DNA of 64,000 nucleotides from Gilliamella sp. B3022 (GCF_028751545.1 NZ_CP071867.1:841306-905305), one strand, 5' to 3'. Shown: positions 14,507 through 24,944, counted from the stretch's first letter. Numbers and translations are program-made. The notes: generated by a model not told the origin, from the letters alone.

Positions 14507-15565
14507 ATGGATTACGATATTGCAATCATTGGCCTAGGTCCTGCAGGTAGTACGTTAGCACGTTTACTTAACCCATCTTTTAAGATTATTGCTTTAGATA
14601 AAAAAGATCAAACTGGTGATAAAGGTTTTCATAAACCTTGTGGAGGATTATTGGCAAATGATGCTCAAAAATCTTTTGCTAGACAAAAATTAAATATTCC
14701 AACTGATATTTTAACCAACCCACAAATTTTCAGTGTCAAAACTATAGATTTACAAACTAAATTAGTTCGTAACTATCAACGTAGCTATATTAGTTTTGAT
14801 AGACATAAGTTTGATCTATGGTTAAAGTCACTTATTCCTTCAACAGTTACAGTCTTACATAATACGCTGTGTAAAGAAGTAAGAAGAATCATTGATGGTT
14901 ATCAAATTACTTTTGTCGATGAAAATGAGATTGAACATAATGTTACCTCTCGGTATGTAATTGGTTCTGATGGAGCAAATTCGATTGTTAGACGAATGCG
15001 CTATCCAAATCATTCCATTAGGCAATATGTAGCAATTCAACAATGGTTTATTGAAAAACATACAAATCCTTTTTATTCTTGTATTTTTGATAACCAATTA
15101 ACTAATTGCTATGCTTGGAGTATGTCTAAAGATGGGTATTTTATACTTGGTGGAGCATTTCCCAAAAAAAATGCCAATAAATATTTTGAACAATTAAAAC
15201 AAAAATTAACACAACAAGGCTTTATACTTAGCGAATCGGTGAAATCTGAAAAATGTCTAGTTATCTATCCTAATCGTTTCCGTGACTTTTATACTGGCAA
15301 TGAAAATATATTCTTAATAGGTGAGGCGGCAGGATTTATCAGTGCAAGTTCTTTAGAGGGAATCAGCTACGCTCTTGACAGCGCTGAGATTTTAAGCAAA
15401 ATATTAAACAGTGGTCAATCAAAACCAAATAAGCGATATTATCAAAAAACAATACCATTACGCCTTAAATTATATAGCAAAATTATTAAAGCCAAAATAT
15501 TCACTACGCCAATTTGGCGAAAGCTGATTATGAAAAGTAAGATTCAACATATAAGAACGAATTAA
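14507..15565 (+). CDS. cbrA: FAD-dependent oxidoreductase, CbrA-like (geranylgeranyl reductase superfamily)
   Basis: 352 residues, matching E. coli CbrA (about 354). The Rossmann motif DIAIIGLGPAGSTLARLL binds FAD at the N-terminus; HKPCGGLLANDAQKSF, VAIQQWFIEKH and IGEAAGFISASSLEGISYAL are conserved family blocks, the last contacting FAD. CbrA is linked to CreBC-regulated colicin tolerance in E. coli; its substrate is unknown. No signal peptide. It stands alone between yjiA and can. Confidence 0.88.
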   Translation: MDYDIAIIGLGPAGSTLARLLNPSFKIIALDKKDQTGDKGFHKPCGGLLANDAQKSFARQKLNIPTDILTNPQIFSVKTIDLQTKLVRNYQRSYISFDRHKFDLWLKSLIPSTVTVLHNTLCKEVRRIIDGYQITFVDENEIEHNVTSRYVIGSDGANSIVRRMRYPNHSIRQYVAIQQWFIEKHTNPFYSCIFDNQLTNCYAWSMSKDGYFILGGAFPKKNANKYFEQLKQKLTQQGFILSESVKSEKCLVIYPNRFRDFYTGNENIFLIGEAAGFISASSLEGISYALDSAEILSKILNSGQSKPNKRYYQKTIPLRLKLYSKIIKAKIFTTPIWRKLIMKSKIQHIRTN

Positions 15566-15622
15566 TTAATATTGAATTTATATCAATAAAATAACTCAAT
15601 AATAAATACATAAGGAATTGTT

Positions 15623-16288
15623 GTGAAGTTTAGTGTTAACGATTTAATCCGTTTTAATCACGAATGGTCAGAAAAAATAGAACAAGAAGATCCCGAATTT
15701 TTTAAACAACTTGCTATTGCTCAAAATCCAAAATTTTTATGGATTGGTTGTTCAGATAGCCGAGTTCCTGCAGAAAAATTAATTAAGCTAAAACCCGGTG
15801 AGTTGTTTGTTCATCGAAATGTCGGTAATTTAGTTATCCATACAGATCTTAATTGTTTATCTGTTGTGCAATATGCCGTTGATGTGCTAAAAATTGAAGA
15901 TATTATAGTGTGTGGACATTTAGGATGTGGCGGTATACGCACTGCAGTCGAAAATCCTGACATAGGATTAATTAATAATTGGTTGCTACATATTCGTGAT
16001 TTATGGTTTCGTAATAGTTCGCTCATTGGTGAGTTTCCACCAAAAATCAGATTAGATATTTTATGTGAGCTTAATGTTATTGAACAAGTTTACAATTTAG
16101 GTCATTCAACAATTATTCAATCTGCATGGCAACGCGGACACAGAATAAATTTACACGGTTGGGTTTATGGTATTGATAATGGCAAAATTACTGATTTGCA
16201 TATCACATCATCAAGTAGTGAAAATCTTGAGATTAATTATCGAGAAGCAATATCCTATCTTTTAAACTTACATAAGTCTCAACAATAA
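15623..16288 (+). CDS. can: Beta-class carbonic anhydrase Can
   Basis: Interconverts CO2 and bicarbonate in the cytoplasm, supplying bicarbonate for carboxylations. 221 residues (E. coli Can 220). Zinc ligands and the catalytic dyad are present: [11 protein letters not shown] (Cys43, Asp45, Arg47) and CGHLGCGG (His99, Cys102). [13 protein letters not shown] and [11 protein letters not shown] match the Can subgroup. The start is GTG, with AAGGA six bases upstream; no ATG is available nearby. Confidence 0.97.
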   Translation: MKFSVNDLIRFNHEWSEKIEQEDPEFFKQLAIAQNPKFLWIGCSDSRVPAEKLIKLKPGELFVHRNVGNLVIHTDLNCLSVVQYAVDVLKIEDIIVCGHLGCGGIRTAVENPDIGLINNWLLHIRDLWFRNSSLIGEFPPKIRLDILCELNVIEQVYNLGHSTIIQSAWQRGHRINLHGWVYGIDNGKITDLHITSSSSENLEINYREAISYLLNLHKSQQ

Positions 16289-16298
16289 TCTTAACGCT

Positions 16299-16763
16299 TT
16301 ATTTAAAACGATAAATGATTTGATTGCTGCTTCCTCGCCATAATAGTCGAGGATCAGCTAGTTGTTGAATAAATTTACCATCAATTAGTACATCAATATA
16401 AGATATAACTTCTTGCTGTTCGGCATTGAGTTCATCAAGTTTATATCCAGTCCATAGCCAAATATCTTTGTTATCACATTCAGATTTAACACGTTTAACT
16501 AGTTTTAATATTGCTGGAACATTCTTTGGATGTAAAGGATCACCACCAGAAAGTGATAATCCTTGACGTTTTATTTCTGTATCTTGTAAATCTTTAATAA
16601 TCTGATCTTCAAGTGATTGTGTAAACGGCGAACCTGAATGAATTCCCCATGTACTTTTGTTATAACAACCTGGACATTGATGTACACAGCCAGCAACAAA
16701 AAGTACACAGCGGGTCCCTTCCCCATTTACAACATCAACAGGATAATAGCGATGATAATTCAT
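16299..16763 (-). CDS. nrdG: Anaerobic ribonucleotide reductase activating protein NrdG
   Basis: Radical-SAM activase that installs the glycyl radical on NrdD using SAM and a 4Fe-4S cluster. 154 residues, as in E. coli. The cluster motif Cx3Cx2C is seen as GCVHQCPGCYNKSTW; LSLSGGDPLHPKN is the SAM-binding GGDP motif. It starts 17 bases after the nrdD stop and has a weak ribosome binding site, so translation probably depends on the upstream gene. Confidence 0.97.
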   Translation of the reverse strand: MNYHRYYPVDVVNGEGTRCVLFVAGCVHQCPGCYNKSTWGIHSGSPFTQSLEDQIIKDLQDTEIKRQGLSLSGGDPLHPKNVPAILKLVKRVKSECDNKDIWLWTGYKLDELNAEQQEVISYIDVLIDGKFIQQLADPRLLWRGSSNQIIYRFK

Positions 16764-16780
16764 ATTTTTTAAAACTATGA

Positions 16781-18916
16781 TTAACCAATTTGACCATTAT
16801 TTAGATGCTTAACTCGACGTTTTACTTCTTCTTGTTTTCCTGCATTAAATGGACGAGCATCAGGGCTACCTAAGTAACCACACACACGACGAGTCACAGA
16901 GACTTTAGAGGAATCATGATTACCACAACTTGGACAAACAAAGCCTTTACTGGTACAAGAGAATTCCCCCATATAACCACATTCATAACACTCATCAATT
17001 GGGGTATTGGTACCATAATAAGGTACTCGACTATAGCTATAATCCCAAACATCTTCTAATGCTTTAATATTATTTATCATATTAGGATATTCTCCATAAC
17101 AGATAAATCCGCCACTTGCTACTGGTGGATAAGCTTTCTCAAACTCAATTTTTTCATATGGATTGACTTTTTTTTCAACATCAAGATGAAAACTATTAGT
17201 ATAATAACCTTTATCAGTGACACCAGAAATGATGCCAAACTCGGCAGTATCGAGTCGACAAAAACGGTCACATAAATTTTCGCTTGGTGTACTATACAAA
17301 CTAAAACCATAACCAGTCTCATCCTTCCATTGTTCTACTGCTTTACGTAAGTGTTTAACAATAGCAATACCTTTTTGACGTAATGTTTCATTATCAAATG
17401 GGTGCGTTTGATTACCATAAAGTGCATTTAAGGTTTCATGAATACCAATATAGCCCAATGAAATAGAAGCACGGCCATTTTTGAATATTTCAGACACACT
17501 ATCATCTTCTTTTAATCGCACACCACAAGCTCCTTCCATATATAAAATAGGTGCTACACGAGCTTTAACACCTTCTAAACGAGCTATACGTGTCATTAAG
17601 GCTTTTTTGCATAGAGCTAAACGTTTATCTAAAATTTTCCAAAACTGCAATTCGTCGCCACGCGATTCAATTGCAATACGCGGAAGATTTAAACTAATTA
17701 CTCCCAAGTTATTACGCCCATCATGAATTTTATGACCATCTTCTTCATAAACTCCTAAAAAGCTTCGACAACCCATTGGAGTTTTGAATGAACCAGTGAC
17801 TTCAACAACTTTATCGTAATTTAGTATATCTGGATACATACGTTTGCTCGCACACTCTAATGCAAGTTGTTTAATGTCATAATTGATATCGTTTTTTTTA
17901 TGATTAATTCCATCTTTAATTGCAAAAACTAATTTTGGAAAAACAGCCGTTTTATGATTTTTACCTAAACCTTTTATACGAACTTTGAGAATGGACTCTT
18001 GAATTAAACGTGACTCCCAGCTAGTTCCTAGACCGAAGCCGAAAGTAACGAACGGAGTTTGTCCATTAGCAGTATGTAACGTATTAACTTCATATTCTAA
18101 AGATTGAAAAGCATCATAACACTCTTTTTTAGTTCGACTTTCAGCATAAGCTTCTGGATTAGGTATATTCCATTCTTCAGCTACTTGTTCATGTTTTTGA
18201 TAACTGATAGTGACAAATTTTGCTAAAATTTCATCAATACGATTTATAGTTGTTCCGCCATAAATATGACTAGCAACTTGAGCAATAATTTGTGCAGTTA
18301 CTGCTGTAGCAGTCGCAATTGATTTTGGCGGTTCAATTTCAGCATTTCCCATTTTGAAGCCATTTGTTAACATGCCATCTAAATCAATTAGCATACAGTT
18401 AAACATTGGAAAAAATGGTGCATAATCAAGATCATGATAATGAATTTCACCACAATCATGGGCTTGCGAAATTTCTTTAGGTAATAGATATTGTTTTGCA
18501 TAATGCTTTGCTACAATTCCCGCGAGCAAGTCGCGTTGTGTAGGAATAACCTTACTATCTTTATTAGCATTTTCATTTAATATTGCAACATTACTTTGTT
18601 CAATTAAACCACGAATATCTTGAGTTAAACGACTGCGTTGTTCACGCTCTCGATCACGATCATGTCTATACTCTATATAGGTTCTTGCTAACTTTTTATA
18701 AGGGCCTGACATTAGCTGATTTTCAACTGCATTTTGGATTTCATTAATATCAACACTTTCACGATCAGCCATTTGATTAGTAATATCTTGGGCAACAGCA
18801 GCACAATAATTAGGATCTTTAACATTAGCAGCAACTGCTGCCTTAATGATAGCATCTCTGATTCGATCTTCATTAAATGCGGTCTGATAACCATCACGTT
18901 TAATTACTACAGGCAT
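16781..18916 (-). CDS. nrdD: Anaerobic ribonucleoside-triphosphate reductase NrdD
   Basis: Class III reductase making dNTPs from NTPs without oxygen, with formate as reductant. 711 residues (E. coli 712). An N-terminal ATP-cone spans about 1-90 (MPVVIKRDGYQTAFNEDRI). The C-terminus has the zinc site CYECGY...CPSCG and the glycyl-radical loop RRVCGYLGSPDARPFN. GAGGAG precedes the start. Two NrdR boxes lie upstream. The strict need for NrdDG fits life in a low-oxygen gut. Confidence 0.98.
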   Translation of the reverse strand: MPVVIKRDGYQTAFNEDRIRDAIIKAAVAANVKDPNYCAAVAQDITNQMADRESVDINEIQNAVENQLMSGPYKKLARTYIEYRHDRDREREQRSRLTQDIRGLIEQSNVAILNENANKDSKVIPTQRDLLAGIVAKHYAKQYLLPKEISQAHDCGEIHYHDLDYAPFFPMFNCMLIDLDGMLTNGFKMGNAEIEPPKSIATATAVTAQIIAQVASHIYGGTTINRIDEILAKFVTISYQKHEQVAEEWNIPNPEAYAESRTKKECYDAFQSLEYEVNTLHTANGQTPFVTFGFGLGTSWESRLIQESILKVRIKGLGKNHKTAVFPKLVFAIKDGINHKKNDINYDIKQLALECASKRMYPDILNYDKVVEVTGSFKTPMGCRSFLGVYEEDGHKIHDGRNNLGVISLNLPRIAIESRGDELQFWKILDKRLALCKKALMTRIARLEGVKARVAPILYMEGACGVRLKEDDSVSEIFKNGRASISLGYIGIHETLNALYGNQTHPFDNETLRQKGIAIVKHLRKAVEQWKDETGYGFSLYSTPSENLCDRFCRLDTAEFGIISGVTDKGYYTNSFHLDVEKKVNPYEKIEFEKAYPPVASGGFICYGEYPNMINNIKALEDVWDYSYSRVPYYGTNTPIDECYECGYMGEFSCTSKGFVCPSCGNHDSSKVSVTRRVCGYLGSPDARPFNAGKQEEVKRRVKHLNNGQIG

Positions 18917-19072
18917 ATATACTCCTCAACATTCATTAATAAATAGCAGTTTGCATAAGATTTATATCAATATTAATACTCATGTTAATTGTAATGATTA
19001 AAACAATTGATTTTTTTATAAGAATATTAGACTTTATTTGATATAGATCGAGATTTTCACATTGCTAAGATA

Positions 19073-19088
19073 ACACTATATATAGTAA
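19073..19088 (-). promoter_or_regulatory. NrdR box 1 upstream of nrdD
   Basis: ACACTATATATAGTAA on the plus strand matches the palindromic NrdR consensus acaCwAtATaTwGtgt. It is the promoter-proximal member of a pair whose start points are 31 bases apart, about three helical turns, the spacing typical of NrdR targets. Confidence 0.85.
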
Positions 19089-19098
19089 ATACAAATAA

Positions 19099-19104
19099 AT
19101 TATA
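19099..19104 (-). promoter_or_regulatory. nrdD promoter -10 element
   Basis: The minus strand reads TATAAT between the two NrdR boxes. The matching -35 region is poor. Box 2 would cover the spacer and box 1 the start region, so NrdR binding would block RNA polymerase. Confidence 0.55.
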
Positions 19105-19119
19105 CACCATATATTGTGT
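19104..19119 (-). promoter_or_regulatory. NrdR box 2 upstream of nrdD
   Basis: ACACCATATATTGTGT is an almost perfect palindrome and NrdR-box match. NrdR represses ribonucleotide reductase genes when dATP is abundant. The nrdR gene itself is not in this window. Confidence 0.88.
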
Positions 19120-19242
19120 TTTTCCAGATTTTTTAGTAAATAATATTACTTGACAAAGCAAAGTTCAAGAACAACAAGTCTTTTTATGGATAACTTAAAA
19201 AATTTGAATGAATTTATTGGATGATAAGAAGACAATTTTTAT

Positions 19243-19269
19243 AAGAGTGCGAGATAATCTTGCACTCTT
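19243..19269 (-). terminator. Hairpin downstream of gnd
   Basis: AAGAGTGC at 19243-19250 pairs with GCACTCTT at 19262-19269; the inner bases extend the pairing with a G-T wobble. It lies 33 bases past the gnd stop. The T-run on the minus strand is broken (TTATAAAAATTG), so termination strength is uncertain. Confidence 0.55.
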
Positions 19270-19301
19270 TTAGCAACTGTTATTACTTGGATTAAAAATA
19301 A

Positions 19302-20717
19302 TTATGACTCAATATTGAGCCAATCGGTATGAAAAATACCCTCTTTATCAATACGTTGATAAGTGTGAGCACCAAAATAATCTCGCTGTGCTTGAATTAA
19401 ATTAGCGGGTAATACTGCTGAACGATAACTATCATAATAAGCTATAGCTGCCGAAAGCGTTGGCACAGCAATACCCTGTTGAATAGCTAAAGAGACAACA
19501 TCACGCAATGACTGTTGATAAACTTCAACAGTGTGATTGAAATAAGGTGCTAATAATAAATTATCAATCTGATTATTATTAGCATAGGCATCAGTAATTT
19601 TTTGCAAGAATTGCGCACGAATAATACATCCAGCTCTGAAGATTTTAGCTATCTCTCCATAATTTAAATCCCAGTGATATTTATGAGATGCAGCCTTTAA
19701 CTGTGCAAATCCTTGAGCATAAGAAATAATTTTACCCATATAAAGTGCTTTACGCACTTTTTCTATCAATTCTTTCTTGTCACCAGCATAAGGATCGTGT
19801 TTAGGACCTGTTAATACTTTTGATGCAGCCATACGTTGATCTTTAATTGCAGAAAGATAACGAGCAAATACCGATTCAGTTATCAATGATAAAGGTTCCC
19901 CAAGATCTAAGGCACTTTGACTCGTCCATTTACCCGTACCTTTATTACCCGCTGCATCTAAAATCACATCAATAAGATAATTACCATCCTCATCTTTAAA
20001 TTTAAAAATATCAGCTGTGATCTCAATTAAATAGCTATTTAACTCACCTTCATTCCAATCACAAAAAACGTTAGCTAGCTCATCATTAGTTAAACCTACA
20101 ACATGTTTTAGAACTGAATAACTTTCAGCTATAAGTTGCATATCACCATATTCAATACCATTATGTGCCATTTTCACATAATGACCTGCGCCATTTGGAC
20201 CAATATAAGCCACACATGGTTCTCCATTAGCTTTAGCAGCTATTTTTTCTAATATCGGTGCAACTAATGCATATGCTTCTTTTTGACCTCCAGGCATAAT
20301 TGAAGGACCTTTTAATGCACCTTCTTCACCACCAGAAACACCTGCACCAATAAAGTTAAAACCTTCATCAGATAACACTTTATTTCGGCGAATAGTATCT
20401 TCAAAATACGCATTACCACCATCAATAATAATATCACCTTTATCTAATAGCGGTCGTAGCTCATTAATAACGGCATCTGTTCCCTTACCAGCTTGAACCA
20501 TAATAAGGATACGGCGAGGTTTTTCTAAAGAATTTACAAAATCTTCAATAGTGAAGTAAGGAACCAATTGCTTATCAGAATGCTCTGCCATTACTTGTTC
20601 TGTTTTATCTTTAGAGCGATTATAGATAGCAACAGAAAATCCACGACTTTCAATATTGAGCGCAAGGTTACGCCCCATAACTGCCATTCCAATAACACCG
20701 ATTTGTTGTTTAGACAT
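19302..20717 (-). CDS. gnd: 6-phosphogluconate dehydrogenase, decarboxylating
   Basis: Oxidative pentose phosphate pathway: 6-phosphogluconate plus NADP+ to ribulose 5-phosphate, CO2 and NADPH. 471 residues (E. coli 468). The N-terminal fold [20 protein letters not shown] binds [24 protein letters not shown] is the substrate loop; [16 protein letters not shown] and [10 protein letters not shown] are conserved. AGGAG precedes the ATG. It lies alone, not in an O-antigen cluster as in enteric bacteria. Confidence 0.98.
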   Translation of the reverse strand: MSKQQIGVIGMAVMGRNLALNIESRGFSVAIYNRSKDKTEQVMAEHSDKQLVPYFTIEDFVNSLEKPRRILIMVQAGKGTDAVINELRPLLDKGDIIIDGGNAYFEDTIRRNKVLSDEGFNFIGAGVSGGEEGALKGPSIMPGGQKEAYALVAPILEKIAAKANGEPCVAYIGPNGAGHYVKMAHNGIEYGDMQLIAESYSVLKHVVGLTNDELANVFCDWNEGELNSYLIEITADIFKFKDEDGNYLIDVILDAAGNKGTGKWTSQSALDLGEPLSLITESVFARYLSAIKDQRMAASKVLTGPKHDPYAGDKKELIEKVRKALYMGKIISYAQGFAQLKAASHKYHWDLNYGEIAKIFRAGCIIRAQFLQKITDAYANNNQIDNLLLAPYFNHTVEVYQQSLRDVVSLAIQQGIAVPTLSAAIAYYDSYRSAVLPANLIQAQRDYFGAHTYQRIDKEGIFHTDWLNIES

Positions 20718-20812
20718 GATTTGGCTCCTATATTAAATCTATATATCACCTTAAATATTAAGGCTTTTTAACAATACCTAAAAATTATTTAAATTACGCT
20801 ATATTTTGCCAC

Positions 20813-20847
20813 AAAAAAACCGTATCAGAATATAATACGGCTTTTTT
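20813..20847 (-). terminator. Intrinsic terminator of rho
   Basis: CCGTAT (20820-20825) pairs with ATACGG (20835-20840) and is flanked by A-runs on one side and T-runs on the other, so it can work in both directions. It lies 37 bases after the rho stop, upstream of gnd. Confidence 0.8.
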
Positions 20848-20883
20848 GGCAACTTTAATTATACTGAGTTCTAATTACGCAAA

Positions 20884-22146
20884 TCATGAACGTTTCATCA
20901 TTTCAAAAAACTCATCATTCGTTTTAGTCATGGCAAGTTTATCAATTAAAAACTCCATCGCGTCAATTTCACCCATTGGGTTAAGAATTTTGCGCAAAAT
21001 CCACATTTTCTGCAATTCATCTGGTGAAGTCATTAAATCTTCTTTACGAGTGCCAGAGCGATTAAAGTCAATTGCAGGAAATACACGTCGTTCTGCTATT
21101 TTACGAGATAAGTGCACTTCCATATTACCGGTACCTTTAAACTCTTCGTAAATAACTTCATCCATTTTTGAACCAGTATCAATTAGCGCAGTTGCAATAA
21201 TAGTTAAACTACCACCTTCTTCTACATTACGTGCGGCACCAAAAAAACGTTTTGGTCGATGTAATGCATTTGCATCTACACCACCAGTTAATACTTTACC
21301 GGATGATGGTACAACCGTATTATAAGCACGAGCTAGACGAGTAATCGAATCGAGTAAAATAATGACATCTTTTTTATGTTCTACTAAACGTTTAGCTCGT
21401 TCAATGACCATTTCCGCAACTTGAACATGTCTTGCAGCAGGTTCATCAAAGGTTGATGCAACAACTTCGCCTTTTACCAGACGTTGCATTTCAGTAACTT
21501 CTTCTGGACGTTCATCAATCATCAAGACTACAAGTTCACACTCAGGATGATTTACCGCCAAACTTTGTGCAATATTCTGCAGAAGCATGGTTTTACCTGC
21601 TTTTGGAGGTGCTACAATCAAACCACGCTGACCTTTACCAATAGGTGAAGCTAAATCAAGTACTCTGGCAGTAATATCTTCGGTAGAACCATTACCGCGT
21701 TCCATACGTAATCGAGAGTTTGGATGAAGTGGGGTTAAGTTTTCAAAGAGGATTTTGTTGCGAGCATCTTCAGGTTTATCATGATTAACTTCGTTAACTT
21801 TAAGCAAGGCAAAATAACGTTCGCCTTCTTTTGGTGGTCTAATTTTACCCGCAATCGTATCACCTGTTCTTAAATTAAATCGCCTAATTTGACTTGGCGA
21901 TACATAAATATCGTCAGGCCCAGCTAAATATGAGCTATCGGCAGAACGTAAAAAACCAAACCCATCTTGCAAAATTTCAAGTACGCCATCGCCAAAAATA
22001 TCTTCTCCACTTTTAGCATGCTGCTTTAAAATCGCAAAAATAATGTCTTGTTTTCTAAGACGAGCAAGATTTTCAAGACCCATTGTTTTTTCACCAAGCG
22101 TTACAAGCTCGGAGACAGAAGTGTTTTTTAATTCAGTTAAATTCAT
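20884..22146 (-). CDS. rho: Transcription termination factor Rho
   Basis: Hexameric RNA-dependent ATPase that releases transcripts from RNA polymerase. 420 residues (E. coli 419). Cold-shock-like RNA-binding domain with GFGFLR at 62-67; Walker [15 protein letters not shown]-loop/R-loop region [21 protein letters not shown]-terminal RTGEE-type tail replaced by [11 protein letters not shown]. It follows trxA as in E. coli. The long upstream leader fits autoregulation. Confidence 0.98.
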   Translation of the reverse strand: MNLTELKNTSVSELVTLGEKTMGLENLARLRKQDIIFAILKQHAKSGEDIFGDGVLEILQDGFGFLRSADSSYLAGPDDIYVSPSQIRRFNLRTGDTIAGKIRPPKEGERYFALLKVNEVNHDKPEDARNKILFENLTPLHPNSRLRMERGNGSTEDITARVLDLASPIGKGQRGLIVAPPKAGKTMLLQNIAQSLAVNHPECELVVLMIDERPEEVTEMQRLVKGEVVASTFDEPAARHVQVAEMVIERAKRLVEHKKDVIILLDSITRLARAYNTVVPSSGKVLTGGVDANALHRPKRFFGAARNVEEGGSLTIIATALIDTGSKMDEVIYEEFKGTGNMEVHLSRKIAERRVFPAIDFNRSGTRKEDLMTSPDELQKMWILRKILNPMGEIDAMEFLIDKLAMTKTNDEFFEMMKRS

Positions 22147-22365
22147 AATTTTAAAAATTCTTGAGGATAAAATTGATATGTTTGCAATTACCGCTATTTT
22201 TTGTATATTTCTTTTAATTTACTTATAAAAAACCTCTTTCTGGCAATAAACAAACGCAATCAATTATTAATTTTTGATGATAATATGCGCTTAGATATAA
22301 ACTATTCACCCACTTAATCAATAAAAACAATGGATTGCAGAAAGGAGTTCTTGTAAGAGGTTAGC

Positions 22366-22394
22366 AATGTACACTAAAAAAGGTACTATGTCTA
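22366..22394 (-). promoter_or_regulatory. Candidate rho promoter
   Basis: The minus strand has TAGACA (22389-22394), exactly 17 bp, then TACATT (22366-22371). This would give a leader of roughly 210 nt before the rho ATG. The E. coli rho leader is of comparable length and mediates autogenous control. The remainder of 22147-22493 shows no convincing rhoL-like peptide on the minus strand. Confidence 0.45.
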
Positions 22395-22439
22395 TACTTA
22401 ATTATAGTTAATGTATAGAGATATATGTATTTAAAATGA

Positions 22440-22472
22440 AATAATAAGAGTAATTTTATTACTCTTATTATT
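22440..22472 (-). terminator. Hairpin between trxA and rho
   Basis: AATAATAAGAGTAA (22440-22453) pairs perfectly with TTACTCTTATTATT (22459-22472), a 14-bp stem with a 5-base loop, 21 bases beyond the trxA stop. No good T-run follows on the minus strand. It may be a weak terminator or an mRNA 3'-end stabiliser for trxA. Confidence 0.55.
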
Positions 22473-22493
22473 TGTAATAACTAATTAACACAA

Positions 22494-22820
22494 TTAAAGT
22501 TGGTCATCAATAAAGCTTTTAAGTTGTGCTTTAGTTAAGGCTCCCACTTGTGTTGCAACAACTTTACCATGTTTGAAAATTAATAGTGTAGGAATTCCAC
22601 GTATATTAAATTTAGGGGCAATGTTGGGATTTTCCTCAATATTTACTTTAGCAAAAATCATTTCATTACTATATTCTTCTGCGATTTCTTCTAAAATTGG
22701 TGCTATCATTTTACAAGGTCCACACCATTCAGCCCAAAAATCAACCAATATCGGTTTTTCAGCATCATTGATTTGTTTGTCAAATGTCGCTTCAGAAAGT
22801 GTAACAATATTATTACTCAT
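22494..22820 (-). CDS. trxA: Thioredoxin 1
   Basis: General cytoplasmic disulfide reductase. 108 residues (E. coli 109). Active site WCGPC with Cys33 and Cys36; [19 protein letters not shown] and the cis-Pro segment RGIPTLLIF are intact. A longer frame opens with TTG at 22835, but GGGGGA lies just before the ATG at 22820, which gives the family length. Upstream of rho and opposite rhlB, the E. coli order. Confidence 0.98.
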   Translation of the reverse strand: MSNNIVTLSEATFDKQINDAEKPILVDFWAEWCGPCKMIAPILEEIAEEYSNEMIFAKVNIEENPNIAPKFNIRGIPTLLIFKHGKVVATQVGALTKAQLKSFIDDQL

Positions 22821-22975
22821 TTGTTTATCCCCCAATAAATATTTTATATTTATAATATTAATAAATTTTCTATTTTTCCACTAGTAATTAGTATAATAGG
22901 GCATAATTATTAGTGATGTCTGTATGACTAATATGCTATAATTCTCAAACTTTGATAATTACATTTGAAACCATA

Positions 22976-24205
22976 ATGATTCCATCTTATCTTACCAAAA
23001 CAACTTTTAGTCAATTTCCATTACATCCTTTAGTAATAAAAGCACTTGATAAGAAAGGCTTTACTTATTGTACGCCAATTCAAGAACAAACATTACCGTT
23101 AACAACAAATGGTGTTGATATAGCTGGGCAAGGACAGACAGGAACAGGTAAAACTATTGCTTTTTTAGCCTCAACTTTTAATCATTTATTAAATCATGAA
23201 CCATTAGCGGATCATAAAGCAAATCAACCTAGAGCAATTATTATAGCTCCAACTAGAGAGCTTGTGGTACAAATTTATCATGATGCAGAAGTATTATCTG
23301 AAGAAACAGGTCTTAAGTTAGGGCTAGCTTTCGGCGGTGATGGCTATGATAAACAGTTAAAAATGTTATCAGCTGGCGTAGATATTTTAATCGCTACCAC
23401 AGGTCGTTTAATCGACTATGCTAAACAAAATTATATAAATTTAGAAGCAATACAGGTTGCCGTTTTGGATGAGGCTGATCGTATGTTTGATTTAGGATTT
23501 ATCCGTGATGTACGCTGGATTTTTAAACATATGTCTTCCCCTTCAAAACGATTGACTATGTTATTTTCAGCAACATTAACACATAACGTACGTGAATTAG
23601 CTTTTGAGCACATGAATAATCCACAATACGTTGAGGTTGAACCTGAACAAAAAATTGGTCATCGAATCAAAGAAGAACTATTTTTTCCATCCAATGAAGA
23701 CAAACTTGCCCTACTACAGACACTTATTGAAGAAGAATGGCCTGATCGCTGCATTGTATTTGCCAATACTAAAGTCACCTGTGAAAAAATATGGCGACAT
23801 TTAATTGCAGACGGTCATCGTGTGGGACTATTAACAGGTGATATTGCTCAGAAAAAACGTTTGTCAATTTTAGAACAGTTTACTCGTGGAGATCTAGATA
23901 TTTTAGTTGCAACGGATGTTGCTGCGCGTGGTTTACATATTCCTGATGTTACCCATGTTTTTAATTATGATCTACCTGATGATTGTGATGACTACCGTCA
24001 TAGAATTGGAAGAACAGGGCGTGCAGGGGCTGAAGGTTACTCAATTTCACTTGCTTGTGAACGTTATTCTCAAAATTTACCAGCAATTGAAAAAGCAATT
24101 GATCATACTATTCCAGTTAGTCAATATGATCCATCTGCATTATTAGTTGACTTACCAATACCAAAAACGTTTAAACGTACTCCACGTAGAAGATCATCCA
24201 CATAA
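22976..24205 (+). CDS. rhlB: ATP-dependent RNA helicase RhlB
   Basis: DEAD-box helicase of the RNA degradosome. 409 residues from the ATG at 22976 ([20 protein letters not shown]). Motifs in order: Q motif FTYCTPIQ, Walker [22 protein letters not shown] as [15 protein letters not shown], and [10 protein letters not shown]. The C-terminal tail after the core is short (RTPRRRSST) compared with E. coli RhlB (421 aa), whose basic tail binds RNA. An in-frame TTG at 22952 is not favoured. Divergent from trxA. Confidence 0.96.
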   Translation: MIPSYLTKTTFSQFPLHPLVIKALDKKGFTYCTPIQEQTLPLTTNGVDIAGQGQTGTGKTIAFLASTFNHLLNHEPLADHKANQPRAIIIAPTRELVVQIYHDAEVLSEETGLKLGLAFGGDGYDKQLKMLSAGVDILIATTGRLIDYAKQNYINLEAIQVAVLDEADRMFDLGFIRDVRWIFKHMSSPSKRLTMLFSATLTHNVRELAFEHMNNPQYVEVEPEQKIGHRIKEELFFPSNEDKLALLQTLIEEEWPDRCIVFANTKVTCEKIWRHLIADGHRVGLLTGDIAQKKRLSILEQFTRGDLDILVATDVAARGLHIPDVTHVFNYDLPDDCDDYRHRIGRTGRAGAEGYSISLACERYSQNLPAIEKAIDHTIPVSQYDPSALLVDLPIPKTFKRTPRRRSST

Positions 24206-24246
24206 CATAATAATATAAACTTTGTAATATTATTATAAGCAATATA

Positions 24247-24284
24247 CAGTTATCTTAAAAAATCAGTCATAATTAAGATAACTG
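24247..24284. terminator. Hairpin between convergent rhlB and tfoX
   Basis: CAGTTATCTT (24247-24256) pairs perfectly with AAGATAACTG (24275-24284). It lies between two converging genes, where a bidirectional terminator is expected, but neither side has a strong T-run. Confidence 0.4.
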
Positions 24285-24329
24285 TTATCAAAATTAATAT
24301 ATTTATTTAACTTATAGATTAATAAATAA

Positions 24330-24944
24330 TTAATTTTTATTTTTGTTTTTTAAAAAATCTTCATAGGCTAATTCAATCTGTTTTTTAGTTGCCTTAGATA
24401 ACGATGCAACATGGCGTTGATTCAATGAGCCAAATAAAATAAATAAAACATTACCTGAAATACGAGAGTTTTTATTTTTTATCCTATGATATGCTTCTAA
24501 ATATCCTACTCTATAAAATATTTCTATATTGGTAATACCAACACTAAATAGTAACTTTTCTAATGATAATGTTATATTGGGAAGTGTTTTAATTCGCTGA
24601 TTTTTTAGCTTAATTTTCTCACTCTGTTCTAACTGAGCATATTTAATAACCATTTTAACCATGGAATGAAAAGTTTGTGTATCTTCAAATAATTCATCAC
24701 TTACCTTGTAATAATCTAATGATTTTGTCAAAATCCCTGAAGGTAAGGTTAAAGTTGTCATGCCCATATCAATAAAAATCGAGCGATAATGTGAATGACC
24801 TCTTAAATAAAACTCTTGTTCACCAATCCATCCGAACATTACTCCTTTGCTATTAATACTAAAACCCCCAAAAAATGTTTTGATTGAAATATTATCAAAG
24901 GAAGATAAATCCTTCAGGATTTTATTTGCAAATGTTGAACTCAT
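24330..24944 (-). CDS. tfoX: TfoX/Sxy family competence regulator
   Basis: 204 residues with the two TfoX domains: an N-terminal domain (FFGGFSINSKGVMFGWI, YLRGH) and a C-terminal helix-hairpin domain (LPNITLSLEKLLFSVGITNI; VLFILFGSLNQRHVASL). E. coli Sxy is 209 aa. Sxy acts with CRP at CRP-S sites to switch on DNA-uptake genes. Its presence implies potential natural competence. The 336-base upstream gap could hold a regulated leader, as known for Haemophilus sxy, but no clear structure was found there. Confidence 0.88.
   Translation of the reverse strand: MSSTFANKILKDLSSFDNISIKTFFGGFSINSKGVMFGWIGEQEFYLRGHSHYRSIFIDMGMTTLTLPSGILTKSLDYYKVSDELFEDTQTFHSMVKMVIKYAQLEQSEKIKLKNQRIKTLPNITLSLEKLLFSVGITNIEIFYRVGYLEAYHRIKNKNSRISGNVLFILFGSLNQRHVASLSKATKKQIELAYEDFLKNKNKN

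Noticed and set aside
19021-19045. FNR-like site upstream of nrdD (TTTGATATAGATCGA)
   Set aside because: Only part of TTGAT-N4-ATCAA is matched and the spacing is wrong.
22178-22228. Plus-strand 16-codon hydrophobic frame [16 protein letters not shown] with GAGGA upstream, antisense to the rho leader
   Set aside because: It looks like a small toxic membrane peptide, but AT-rich DNA yields such frames by chance, and no promoter, terminator or antitoxin RNA was seen.
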